A program made the position numbers and the translations under genes. The notes under the pieces are model-generated. The model saw only the letters and a list, made by a program, of their open reading frames with translations. It was not told the origin of the DNA and made no database searches. This document shows positions 11,745 to 23,652 of a stretch of DNA of 64,000 bases, in pieces. The stretch comes from Ceratodon purpureus (Eukaryota > Streptophyta > Bryopsida > Pseudoditrichales > Ditrichaceae): assembly GCA_014871385.1 (NCBI GenBank), contig CM026426.1, forward strand, positions 106,498,030 to 106,562,029. The letters run 5' to 3'. Position 1 is the first letter of the stretch, and the number at the start of each line of letters is the position of its first letter.

Positions 11745-13946
11745 ATGGGGAAAAGCAAGAAGCCACAACGAGTGGTTGTGCCAGCAGCTCAGGCAAGTTC
11801 TAGTGAGACTAGCTCCTTTGAAGCACCTTTGAGTTCTGATTTCATCAATCCTTCGATTTGGGCTGAGGCATTCGACTTGAGAGGAGTGGGTGAGAATATG
11901 CGGAAGCACCTCACAAGCGTGGCTCCATTTCTGCTTGGAGACGCCGCATGCTATAGCTCTGATTTTTTTGTTGACGTGGGAGGACTATGTGGTAGCGGCG
12001 TCCCATTCAAGCGACTCAAGGAAGAGCACAACCTGCCACTTGAAGCAATTGTGGGCACCTATCTGCTCAACAAGAATGAAAATCGCCATCCATTGCGGCA
12101 TATGACAGAGGATGTTGCAGCGAGGGCACTTAGGATGTACCAGCGCGTTTATGGGGGGACAGCTCCAGACAATGGCGAGTTTGGCACGGCATTTGTCAGG
12201 GGCTTAATGCTTGCTGCCAAACGCTGGAAAATCAACTGGGCCGAAGGTGCTGCTGAGATAGCGAAAGTAAGTCTCCTTAATTTTGATGTATGTCTTCTCC
12301 TCGTTGATTTGGATCATATCATCATAGACTAACTGTTGCTTCTGTGTACGCAGAGCCGCCTCAAAAGTCCAGTGCTAAATCCAGCAAAGCTCACACCGCC
12401 GTGCTTGCGTGAGCAGATCCAGGGGATGCTGAAAGTGTTCAGAGCAGTAGTCGATAAGGTGGTACGCGAGAAGAATGCGGCAGCAAAAACCATCTCTGAG
12501 GGAGGTGTGCCGCGTCCAGGAGGTATTGTGCGACAACTACGTGCTCCAGAGCCTGAAGTCGAAGTGCCGATCCGGAAGTCACCTGTGAGGCGTCGAAGTG
12601 TGGTGGTCAAGGGTCCTGCTCCAGCTCCGAACCTGCTTCCGCCCACTCCTGCAACAGCCTCGGCAAGCAGTAAGAAGAAACCCCTTGAGGTTACTTCAGA
12701 CACTGGACGCCAGAAGCTCGCCACCGTAGAGGGATCCGCATCTCTGCTGAAGCAACGGGACTTCAAAGAAGGATTACTCATCAAGATGAAGGATGAACTG
12801 GAGCGCGCTGAAATAGCGCTTGCAATGCGGGAATCTAGGCGACAGGAGTTGCAGCGGTTGGAGCAGACCAAGTGGGACGAGTTCGCTGGTATCCAACATT
12901 CCAAGCAAGCAATGACTTCGATGGATGACGCCGCTAAGAAGGTGATTGATGCGCGCCTGAGATCACTCATGGAGGATGCAGTTGCCGTGTCTACCAACCT
13001 CGCGACCCTAAACCCTGAGATTAAGCACTGGACCGAAGCTGCCGCCAATTTACGTTCTCAGCTGCTGCAGCTTCAGGAGTCCATTAAGATACTTGAAGCA
13101 AAAATTGATGTTCTCATAGTTCAAGAGAGTTGTATACGCCCACAGCATCTTTATACAGCATTTCCTGTGAACCTTGGAGATGTGGTGCCGCTGAAGACGC
13201 ACCTCCCCTGTGTGGGGTGCGGACGCTACTGGGCTGACATGGCTTTAGCAAACCTCCCTTGCGGATGTCTTCTCCACCCAATATGTTTGTTCCAGGTCGC
13301 CCTCAATGCTTCACCATGCTGTCCTGGCTGCAATGCCAAGCCATGTGCTGGCTGGATGGGACAATGGGGCTTCAAGTCTGACTTTGCTACCGCACGCACT
13401 GCTGCAGCAGCGGTGAAGAGAGAAGGTTGGGCACCTCCGCTGAGTCGCTCTGAAGCAAAGACACAATTCACAAAGCGGAAGACCACTGATGAACCGTCAC
13501 CCCTGATCTCCTCCCCCAAGCGAGCTTGTCTTCCAGCACTGCTGGAAAATGGGCCCGATGACGAAGTGCTTGAGCACATGTCTGTGGAGCCTGCTTTTCC
13601 ACCACGTGTCGATGCACCTGGTGTCACCACTAAAGCACCCTCTTGTGAAGAAGTAACTGTTCACAAGAACAAGGTCGTCGAAGTAGGAAGCGGCGCCACA
13701 ACAGCAACGACGTGCGGAAAGCCAAGAGAGGCTGCTGCAAGTGATACCCTGAAGAAGTTAGTTTCCAAAGTCGACGATGCAGGCCACGACACGGCATCAT
13801 CCCGCTGCAGCCCACTCGTAGATGCAAAACTTGAGCTGATCGTTGGAACTCCTCCTGGAACCGTGGATCCCGCCGAGTTAAGAGACATTGTGAACATTGC
13901 ATGTGCAGCCGCAGCAGAAGCAAAATTTCCTACTACTCCAACATGA
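11745..13946 (+). CDS. Coiled-coil protein with C-terminal RING-like zinc finger, 704 residues, two exons
   Basis: Exon 1 is 11745-12266 and exon 2 is 12354-13946. The 87-nt intron starts gtaagt and ends gtgtacgcag, has a gactaac branch site, and falls exactly between codons, so the joined frame is 704 codons with no stop. Residues 1-174 start MGKSKKPQRVVV and include the family segment DLRGVGENMRKHL. Residues ~205-290 are basic and proline-rich. Residues ~306-435 form a long Glu/Arg/Leu coiled coil. At ~459-500 a zinc finger reads CVGC, then CGCLLHPIC, then CPGC, close to RING spacing. The tail is Ser/Thr/Ala-rich and disordered. RING fingers often confer E3 ubiquitin ligase activity; that is inference here. 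A decayed gene at 31.7-34.2 kb has the same order, coiled coil then RING-like finger, and an N-terminal relative lies at 430-741. It could therefore be a transposon-borne family rather than a host gene. Confidence 0.8.
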
Positions 13947-15080
13947 AGGACCACGAAGGAAGTTTTAGCTACCTCTGAAAGATAGCATACATACACTTTT
14001 AGAAGACTAGCTGCAGATAGAAGTTCGATCTTCACTAGACCCTTCCGTTTCTTAGCACAACAGCATGTCACATGTGCACGTAATGTATTATCTTTTTTGC
14101 AATGGAATCTGAAAATGTGCCCTTTTTTTCCCACAATTCTGAACTCTCTGAATTGCTAATATCTGTCCACTTCGTAAGTATGAAGGGCTGAAATTCTATC
14201 CTTGATTTGTGGCCGTGCAGGTATACTCATGGTCGTCAGTGCTGGTGTGCGATGCATTGCTTAGCAACCATTAATTCTTCTTCGATGCTTCAGTGTAAAT
14301 ATCTATGCACATCGATAAGAATCTGAAGCACTCGCGTCTTGATCAAGTTCGACTCTACTCTTTGGAATACACCAGCATGTCCTTCTTCCTATCATATACA
14401 AATTGAAAGAGTTTTGTTATCGAGTGGTTGATCATTGGCTATAATTATGTATTACAATGAATGATGTGAATTGAGTAGTGGGCATGTAAGGGAATGCCTT
14501 CTGGTCATGTAAGGCAGTGCCTTGATGTTATGGTTCTGAAGCTCATCTGTACAGAGCTGATTACTTAATGTTCTTGAAATTACCAACAATTAGAAAAAAA
14601 TTTATGTGTTGATAGACTTCAATGTTTATGTGATGATAAACAATTTCTGTGTTAATAGACTTCGATTTTTACAGACTTACATATGCATATGTGATCCACA
14701 ATTTGACTTGTTTCAGTTACATACGCTTGGTGTCCACTTTGTTGAAGCTTCAACACTGCTTTGCGTGTATTTGTTAATTGCTTGCTTTGCTCAAATTCGG
14801 GTGGACATTCCTTTTCTTTAGAATGAAGTACCTTTTGCAATTCCAGATTTGGATTAGTGAAAAGCTTGTTAGATATGCAAACACAAGATTATTAAGCATA
14901 AAATCTGATTTGCAAGGACTCTATGTTCAATTTAGTGTCCACTACTTAATTTAAAATCGAATTTTTTATGCAATCCCGAGTTTGGAACAAGGAGATGCTT
15001 ATTAGTTATGCATAAATCAGAATACGAGATTTAAAGTTCTAATGTAGAATTTTTTAATTTTTTAATTTTTAGGATTTTTT
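13947..15080. other. 3' flank and AT-rich noncoding DNA
   Basis: The first few hundred bases are probably the 3' UTR of the preceding gene. After that no gene is seen. Confidence 0.45.
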
Positions 15081-15238
15081 GGATCTCAGTTTTGATATAA
15101 ATATGCTTAGAACACACTCTCTCTCGACAAATCCTTGGTGGCTTGGCGTTCCGAGGCTTCGGATACGAACTGACGTGGCGGCCTCAGGGTGCTGGTGCCG
15201 GGTTTGAATCCACCCTTCGACACCCACCCCACCACGTT
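15081..15238 (+). repeat. tRNA-like SINE, copy 2
   Basis: Same body as 2641-2847: the gatataaatatgct element, A-box-like tggcttggcg and B box gggtttgaatcc (one change). It lacks the downstream block that accompanies copies 1 and 3, and sits directly before copy 3 in the same orientation. Confidence 0.6.
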
Positions 15239-15294
15239 TCGATGCGCAGTTGATGGCGCAAAACTTTTTTAATTTTTAATTTTTTTGATTTTTA

Positions 15295-15500
15295 GGATCT
15301 CAGGTCTGTTATAAATATGCTCAAAACAAGCACCCTATCGTCAAAGCCTTGGTGGCTTGGTGTTCCGAGGCTACGGATTTGAACTGACGTGGCGGCCTCA
15401 GGGTGCTGGTGCCGGGTTCGAATCCACCCTCCGACACCCACTCCACCACGCTTACACGCCCGCAGAGATCGAGTGCTTTTTTTAATTTTTTTTTTCTTTT
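15295..15500 (+). repeat. tRNA-like SINE, copy 3
   Basis: Nearly identical to copy 1, with B box gggttcgaatcc and a T-rich tail. It is the first part of the 15295-15907 duplicate block. Confidence 0.6.
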
Positions 15501-15907
15501 ATTAATTATTTTCACTGAAGTGTTCATTTACCAGATATGAAGATTTTGATGTAAATTGTTCTGTAGGAACTTCTTTACTATCACCGTTTTTTCAATACTT
15601 AGAATTTTGTTCAACCATTAACAGAGTCTTGTATAATTCTAAAACCAATATAAGCAACTGAGTATCCAAGGTTCTTTCCAGACGTATCTTTATATTCCAA
15701 AGTCTAATGTCTTTCTTTTTCAAAGAACACAAGTATGTTTCAGCAGTTTATTATCTTCAGATACCATTCAATCTGCTACAGATTTCTAAATTCATTATAC
15801 TTGTGAATTAAATCGTGCTACTTTGTTACTTCTTCATTCACAATTAATCATTTTTTGCCCAGTTTCTAGCCCATTTAGAGGTAATCTTTTTTCAAGGCGT
15901 AGAACTC
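15295..15907 (+). repeat. Large near-identical repeat, copy 2 (copy 1 at 2641-3253)
   Basis: See 2641-3253. This copy is directly followed by a tandem array of about four units whose first unit begins with the word at the repeat's end (agaactcaatccaattagaa). Confidence 0.85.
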
Positions 15908-16665
15908 AATCCAATTAGAACAACTAAAAAAAAAAAAAAAAACACTGAAGCACTTCAAGGGTCAAAATAGTTTTCGTAATTGCTGAAATTTGAAGGAAAC
16001 ATTGAAGTGCACGTGCATCATTTGTGGATGGATGAAAACTAGATGACTGAAAATTGAAGTTTCAATGAAACATGAATGAGAACTAATTCTTCCTTAATCG
16101 GCTTGCACAGAACTCAATCCAATTTGAAGCATCTAAACCATAGAACGCTGAAGCATGGCAAGGATGAAGAAACATTAAAGAGACCCTAACTTTTGTGAAC
16201 GATAAACGAATGAATGAAGAAGCCAGATTCGGTGAAACATGAATAAGAAAGAACACACCTCCAATCAGTGATCACAGAACTGAACCCAATTAGAACCAAA
16301 TAAAAATAACAAATAAAGCACTGAAGCATGGAGGCTCGATCAAAACAGTTTTCGTAATTACTGAAATTTGAAGGAAACATTCATATGTTATCTTTTAAGG
16401 GTGGATGAAAAATAGATGAATGAAAATTGGAGTTTCAGTTGAACATGAATGTGAACTAATTCCACCTTAATCACTGTGCGAGATATAGCTCCCCAAGTAG
16501 AACCAAATAAAAAAAAAAAGGCACTGAAGCATGGCAAGGGTGAAAACGGTATCCGTTATTATGAAACTTGTAAGAAACATAACGGTGACCTTTTCTTTTA
16601 TGGGTGGAGGTAAAACGAAAGATTGAAAAATGAAGTTATGTGAAACATGAATCAGAACTAATCCA
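15900..16665. repeat. Tandem satellite-like array, four units of about 165-230 bp
   Basis: Four diverged head-to-tail units start near 15901, 16110, 16270 and 16490. Each has an 'aactcaatccaattagaac'-like start, a 'cactgaagcatggcaaggg' word, a 'tggatgaaaa.tagatga' word and an 'aacatgaat.agaactaat' end. The units have different indels, so the array is old. Confidence 0.7.
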
Positions 16666-16970
16666 GAATGAATCAAGTTTCAGGTTCTCATAAAGGTGAA
16701 TTATTCTTGCTCTGATTACTAGTGATTTGGGTACTTCGTTTCCACACAATCAAAGTCTTCTCGAGTTGCTTAGGTGGGCATTCCGCTACACATAAAAAGC
16801 GGAATTGAAACATGACAGCCGAATACATACATCCACTTCCACAAAGTGACATCGGATATGGGACTTCACAAAATTTTACCTCCACAGATAGACTAAAAAG
16901 AAAATATTTTGTGTAAAACTTCTCATTTCGAATGGCTTAGCAGTTTCTAACATCAAAGTTCTCAGTAAAA

Positions 16971-19900
16971 TCAAGTGATATCAGTCACATCTTCTACACT
17001 AGTCTGAGATTCACTAGCACCCGCTTCTGTGCCCCTACTTGTCTCTTCGATATCTGCTGCCTCAGGAGACACATATCTACTGCCCTGGCGGGTGCGACTC
17101 TCACGCCAGGCCTCACTAGCCGCCCCTGCCCCAGATGCATGCCATGCTTCACGCCTCCTAGCCATACATTCAAGGGTTGCTGGATCTGGCAACACCTGCT
17201 CGGATGCCGAAGTCCTCATTTGCAACTTTGCAGCATACCTGTGCTGTATATTTCTATACTAGAACTCATACTGCTGAACGATAACACTCGTCCTAGCTAC
17301 TGTCCCACCATGCTGTCCATGGTATTGGCTAGATGCTTTAGCAGCATGGTGCGATTTCTCCATTCCTTGGCAGTTCCATACAGACAAACTCCCATACTGT
17401 TCAATAAACCAGGGTCCGTGCTTCACCAACACGTGCTGCCAACAAAAGATCAGGGTCAATTCAAAACTTGTAAACATAGTATAAAAAGCAAACATGGTTG
17501 TTGAAGCATCAATTACATGGAGGCAATAGCGAGCCTAAACCACGAACAAGCTAAAACGCTCACAACACAAGCCAGTTAACACTTTGAAATACTCACGATA
17601 TAGTGCGTCACGATATATACCCTCCCCATGTGCCGCAACAAATGCTCTCCCGAAACTCTCAATGACAGATTTACAGTTCCTCCTCTGATCGTCAGTCAGA
17701 ACCAAGCCAGTGAAGTATGGCTGCAATGCCTCGAGAGTCTCCCATACTCGCCTGCGCTTCACCCTTGCTTGCCCACTTTCCAGGTTATTTGATTCTGAAG
17801 CGAGTACGTCCTTCCAAACCCGATCATTTCCGGACCACGAACTTGGTCCAAACAGTTTGCTTGCACAGACTCCGCCAAGGCTCGGCTTCTGAACAACATT
17901 CCCTGTTTTCCCAGAGAGTTGCGGGTCTTGCTTTAGCACACAGTTCGACCCTTCTACACCAATAGCAGACATTGTTTTCTCCATAGCGTCAATTGCAGCG
18001 GATTTCCTCTCCCCCTCTTGCATGTTCCAGACGAACATGAAGTGCAGATGTAACACTTTCTCAACAATTCGAACCAGTGCATGCAAAGTGCATATGTGTG
18101 TCCTGCTCAAAGGAATTGGCAGAATAGGTTTCCATCTCGGATGTGTGTCGATGTCGCATGGTGCACCTTGAATCCTTGTAGCAAACAAACCTCCCTGCCA
18201 GGTTCCTTTCCCACGTGCTGAAGTAGTCTGCTCTGCTTCAGCACTTGTGCACGTCCTCAAACGTTCGTGCTTCTGCTCACAGTATATGCAATTCATCTTG
18301 CATGCCGGCCCATGCTGTAGCCCATACATACACTTGATGGTCTTCATATCAGCACTTAAATGCCACTCAACTGGATAACTTCCGTAACCTGCTACATCAA
18401 GTTGTTCCCCGCTTGACTGCGCTTTAATGATATCCGGAAAGCTTGTTTGTTCAAATACCCACTGCAAGATATCATGTGATTCCTTCTCCACCTGAAAGCA
18501 GCCTATTGGCCAAATCTCTTGCTCAGACTGGACAGAGAAATATTTATCATTGTTTCTCTGTATCTCTGGATCTAGGGCTCGATTCATCAGTGTCAGGCTC
18601 ACTCGCTCAAACTTCTTCCCGTGCAGCACTTCCGCCTCATCAAGCTTCAGCACGAATATCAATGGCCCGCCCCTCAACTCTGATTTAAACCAAGGTAATA
18701 AACAGCACTTAGCATCGAATACATTAACAAGAGCCCGCTACCTTCCGATAAATGACAAAACAGAGATTTCGATTTTGGAACTCACCTTCAACCGTGATGT
18801 CATAGAACAACACCATTGATTTTTGAACTACTCTAATGTCTGCAAAGAGGTTGTTTTTTTCATTTAGAATAACCTCCCTTGACTGTCTCACCACATTCTT
18901 ACCGACCCTCGCCTCTGAAATCACTCTGCGCCCGTTTATGTGACGATACTCTCCAATGAATTGTGGCAGCTTGCTATTCATGCTCCTTCGCAACTCCGCC
19001 ACCTTATTACTAGACGGCAACAGACCTCGCTTCAGCTCAGGCGCTACAGACATCACTCAGTGCTTGATGACCTTGCAGAGTGCATGGTATCCTCTATGTG
19101 TTACGTTGTTACCATCGCACACTCCCAGCATGACTTCTTGACTCAACTCCCCTTGAATCTTTTTGAATACATTCTTGGTTGCGGCCGCATTTGCTTGGCT
19201 CATCTTGGGCTGCTCTCCTAACCTCAAAGCCTCACCTGCAGACAAAACGCTTGCAATAGCGCGTGCTGTAGCAGTTTGTGAATCTCTTGCCCCGTTCAGC
19301 CTTTTCCTCTCCCCCCGTGCCTTGTTTGATCGCTGCAGTTGACTGACCGGTCGAGGTTGAATCTGAGCCCGCAATATAGTCCTTCGACGCTTAGCATTCC
19401 CTGATCCTGCCATGCATCCATCTGGTATCAATGACCTTACACCCTGTTTAAATAAACTCCTTCAAAGAAGATATTAAATACTTACTGCACTACTTGGTTA
19501 ATGTCCTCCACATTGACTTGCTGCAATGCAGCAAGCAAGTTGGTTCGCTTGTTTAGAGCAAAATAAGAAAACCATGAATTCGCAACAGCCTGCTTCCATA
19601 TTACACTCACAGATAAGTAAATAGCCGCAACAGCACTATAAAACGTAACTGCCGAAGCATTTCACAAACGTCTAAGAACCTGGAGCGAGCTCGTCTACAT
19701 TCTTCATGCTTGACGTGTGTACGCGCTTGCGGAGACCCCTCGGGGTCTCAACCATGTATTTCATTTTTGCTTGTAGATCTTCACGCGCTGTTTTTGATTT
19801 CGATAACTCTGCCTGCAATGAAACTACCGTTGCTCTAAATCCCTCCGCTGCAGCAAGAAGTGACGTCCTCAACTCTGTACATGTGGCTTCTGAATTGACC

Positions 19901-20343
19901 AGTTCGCTCACTAATCTTTCACGCTCTTCCCCAAGCAAGGACACGGTGCTCTTCAAATTGTCAATATGGCGTCTACATTCTTCATGTTGCTGACGAAGAC
20001 AATGTATGTCAAATTCATAACCACGGACCGTCGATTGCAAGCTCGTGACTGCACTGCCCAAGCGTTTTGTGTATCCCAGCATACCTCCTTCGCCGTGGCA
20101 TAGGAATTCCAAGTACTCTTTCAACGTCCTAAAGCATGGATGCAAACTTGTTGCAGGATCGACTGGATATAAGCTCCCGTCCACCCACAGGTCGATGTTC
20201 TTCTCCCCATTAGCCCTCCTTGCAGCAAATCCTGCACGTGAACTGCGTTCGTCTAACAAATGACCTCGCTTAAGCACTGGAGCGTAGATCGATGCCAAAC
20301 GCACAGAAGGCACGTACGTGTTGGTCACATCTCGAAGCGCCAT
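16971..20343 (-). pseudogene. Multi-exon transposase-like gene with N-terminal coiled coil
   Basis: Exon 1 (from ATG 20343 to ~19675) encodes a Cys/Arg-containing head and a coiled coil of about 110 residues. A small exon (~19590-19488) encodes an ANSWFSYFALNKRTNLL segment and ends at a gtaagt donor. A third (19435-18786) starts after a ~52-nt intron and ends at gtgagt. After a clean 106-nt intron (18785-18680) comes the core exon (18679 to ~17590), holding FVLKLDEAEV, GSYPVEWHL, a Cys cluster (CKMNCIYC) and HICTLHALVRIVEKVLH. A last exon (~17440-16971) carries YGSLSVWNCQGMEKSH and QHGG, then a disordered tail. I read this as an RNase-H-like DNA transposase, from resemblance to uncharacterised eukaryotic proteins with an Asp strand, CxxC and IxxLH pattern; the family is not assigned. 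Decay: TGA at 19057-19059 and TAG at 17259-17261, both one transition from a sense codon. Confidence 0.6.
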
Positions 20344-21057
20344 CTTCTAATCCGACAAAAAAAGCAATAACACATATAGTTGAATCTCACAACACTGTAC
20401 AAATGTGAACAACGATAAAATTAACAGCACTTTCCATTCCTAAATTGGGCAGATACGACACACACGGTGCATGAATAGAACTGACAGCATACTTCAAGTA
20501 GAATGCTGTAGCAAATTTTCATAACTGTAGACAGCTCTCAATTTGGCGCGCCACTGCCACGGGACATGCCATGCTTGCACCTCCCGCCTTTTTAGTGGAG
20601 GTATTTCCCGCCCCCAGTTTGCCCACGGGGCTTATTTAATTCCCATCAAATATATCAAATAGGGGATGTTCGAATATTATAACCCAAGATTACACTGACC
20701 CATGGGTACAATGGATTGACTTTGCAGAATGCTAATAGTTATTTTATCCGGGTTTCAACGACTGTTGGTTGGTACTGGTCACTATTCTACTTTGTTTTAT
20801 TGGAGTGCTATGGACTGCTCCTAGGATAGAATGATTACTTCGACCCTGCCCAAGCACTGTTGGCCGGTTGCCCCCAACGAAAAAAGGACTACCTTTCAAC
20901 TGCCCGGGACTCCCTTGGAGGGCCTCTTGGAGACTCGAAAACTTTTCTAATGGCAGTTTCTAGGTAAGATATGTCACGCTCATGTTTCCTCATGTGCATG
21001 GCTAAGGCTGGTCTCTGTAGCACACTTGAATGTGGTTTTAAAAAAATGTAATACCCT
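20344..21057. other. Divergent intergenic region
   Basis: Lies between the minus-strand transposase-like gene and the plus-strand CACTA relic. It holds the E2F-like sites. No gene is seen. Confidence 0.5.
20542..20611. promoter_or_regulatory. Two E2F-consensus sites upstream of the transposase-like gene
   Basis: TTTGGCGC (20542-20549, within palindrome TGGCGCGCCA) and TTTCCCGC (20604-20611) both match the E2F consensus TTTSSCGC. They lie 200-270 bp upstream of the minus-strand start at 20343, in a GC-rich patch inside AT-rich DNA. Binding is inferred from the motif only. Confidence 0.45.
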
Positions 21058-23071
21058 GTTTTGCTGTGCACGCTCTTCAACCCTCAATGTTTGCCCTCCT
21101 TTAGAGCTCCCCATACTAAACGCCTTGTTGAGCCAGTAATAAAAACGTATCATGTTCATGACGTGCAGGCTTTGCTACTCCGCAACACCGTGGACGTAAT
21201 GCATGTTGAGCGAAACATCTCAGACAATATCATGCGTCATCTATTAGGAGAGAAAGACTGGACAGCTCTACGTCGCGACTTAGAGGGAAGAGGTTCATCA
21301 TGGGCAACATAATCCTTGGGCATCATTATGGTTGCAAGAAACATGTAGCAGATACTCTAAACCAAAGGCTCCCTTTGTTTTTAGCGATTCAGAGAAAGTG
21401 TCATTCATGCAGATTGTTCCAAGTACTAAAGTGCTGTCGGGTTATAGCTCCACGCTTATCAATCACTTAGGGGAAAAGAAACTTGCGGGAATGAAGAGCC
21501 ATGACCTCCATGTGCTTCTTCAACAGATTCTACCATGTGCCTTAAGACATTCTCTAAAGAAGGGCCCTAGGAACGCAAATATCCGACTTGGGAATTGTTT
21601 TCAGAGAATCTGCTCCAAGGTAATTAAGACAACAGACATTCCTTCAATGCAGGAGTACGTGGCTGAGACATGTTGTCAACTAGAAATTTGGTTTCCTCCC
21701 GGGTTTTGGAACATCATGCTACATTTGTTACTGCACCTCGTAGATGAGATTGAATTATGCGAGAAAGTTCACTATTGTTGGTGTTACTCCATGGAGAGAT
21801 ATTTGGAGACATTGGTGAGGTACGTCCATGACAAGTCACGCCCCAAAGCAGGTATGGCATCTGGTTACGCAGTGGATGAAGCCTTTGGATTCTACACGGA
21901 ATAGTTTTCTCTTTATCTGCACAGGGAATGACGAGTATGGGATCCAGAAGAGGAAATGCGTGATTCAACAGAGTTGTTGCTTGGAAAAGGGAGGTTCAAG
22001 AGGCTATTGCAAGAAGAGAAAGAACAAACATACTGCTACATCATCAAGAGTTCTGTATACACGGAAGATCTTCTAAGGTATCATTTTCAGTAATTTCCTT
22101 TCTCCTACTGTAACGATCATTTTGCATTCTCTATGACGCATGGCTCTTGGCCTTCCCCTAACGTTCCTCCATTGCCCATTGAGAATGGGAGGTTCAACAG
22201 GATCAGTACCGCATTTAGCAACAGCAGTACCGGGAGGAAGCATGTGCTCAGTGGACGAGTGATGTACGCCAGGAGGCCTTCCGCTATGTGTACCGAGAAC
22301 ACCTATACTACACCTTTCCAGATTCTCTGCATGGTTGAACCAGCATGCGAGGAGGTTAAAAGAGGAGCGGTTCCCCTTCGACCCAATGTTAGACGCCTTG
22401 CATTGTGTGCCCTCTACCCATTTCCTTGAGTACGACGGCATGAGGGCCTACGGCAGCCATTACAGGTGTTGCACTAACAAGGATGGACCAACACTCGTCG
22501 CTTTTGATTGTGTTATAGCAACATTAACCCCGGAATCTGTGACAACTTCCATCGATGTTGGCATTCTAAAAAGTATAATATTATTCTCGTACGGGACCTT
22601 GAAGTGTGTGGTTATGAAAGCAGACTGGATTCCGCCGGAACATGAGGGGAGGCGATCAGTCAAAAGAGACGCGTATGGTTTTTGGACAGTCAAGTACAGA
22701 GCTAGGTACGGGGCACAACACAACCCGTATGTCTTTCCACTAAGTGTGACACAAATTTTTTCATGCAAGACGCAATGAACTCGGACTGGAAAGTAGTCTT
22801 GCGAGCAGATGCTTATAGCAAGCGCACCGTCGGTGACCGTGACATCGTCAACTTTGGGGCTGCCGGAACTCAAGGAAACGGACATTGTGATAGGAGCACC
22901 ACTGCTGGATCGTCGATGATCTAAAATCCTTCTCCAGAAGAACCAGAGGTGCAGTCCATTCCCCTTCCTGAGGTACACGTCCTGGATGCAATGGCCGAAC
23001 GAGAAGAGGACGACAGTCATTTCGATGATGACCAGCACGTAGACGAGTTTGTTGTAGAATGGATGGAGTAG
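21058..23071 (+). pseudogene. CACTA (En/Spm-type) transposase relic, C-terminal half
   Basis: The plus strand reads a decayed TNP2-type protein in several frames. Signatures in order: DVMHVERNISDNIMRHLLG (21190-21250); the DUF4218 region with GMKSHDLHVLLQQILPCALR (about 21490-21550), CQLEIWFPPGFWNIMLHLLL and a WCYSMERYLETLVRYV block ending VDEAFGFYTE (21900); then the DUF4216 region (22335-22778) with ADWIPPEHEGRRSVKRDAYG and a PYVFPLSVTQIF motif; and an acidic tail ending EFVVEWME at 23071. In CACTA elements this protein cuts DNA at subterminal repeats. The catalytic N-terminal half is absent, and frameshifts and stops break what remains. I did not find CACTA termini. Confidence 0.8.
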
Positions 23072-23652
23072 AGTATCATGAACAATCACCAACCGTTCTG
23101 AATTCTTGGCAATTCCAAACACTGGTATGAATCAAGATTCCGTTTTAAGCTGTAGAAGAAAAGGTTTCCTGGACATACGCCGACCTTGTTTTCTGTTTTT
23201 CCGTATTGGTTTCTCAGTAGTGCCTTGAGCAAGGTCCCAGAATTCCCAATTCCATTCGTCACTGTATATTCAATTGTTTCCTTTAAAGATGCATGGTGTT
23301 TTCTCGAACTGACCATCTTCGTGAACCTAGCCATGTCCGGAGGTCCTTGTTTAAGAACTTCTGTATTCTGTTACGAGTGAGGGAAATTGAAGAGGGCGGC
23401 TCTGTTATGGGTAAGGTTTATCCTACTGGTTTTGTTTTACAACCTTGGAAGCTGTATATGTATGCACTACCATTCAACTCCAGTAATTGCTGTTGCTCGA
23501 TTCCATGGATTCCACATCACTACAATTTTTTATTTTTTCTTGGAGCAAATGAAGAGATTTCATTGCAAAGAAAAGGATAACAACCCTCATTAGGCCGGGG
23601 CCCAGGGCGAAAGAGACACGGACTTCTGGACTAAAAATGAAAGACTAACAGT

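Noticed and set aside
12329..13048. Antisense 239-codon frame opposite exon 2 of the 704-residue gene
   Set aside because: It mirrors the sense codons of a convincingly spliced gene and has no domain; a shadow frame.
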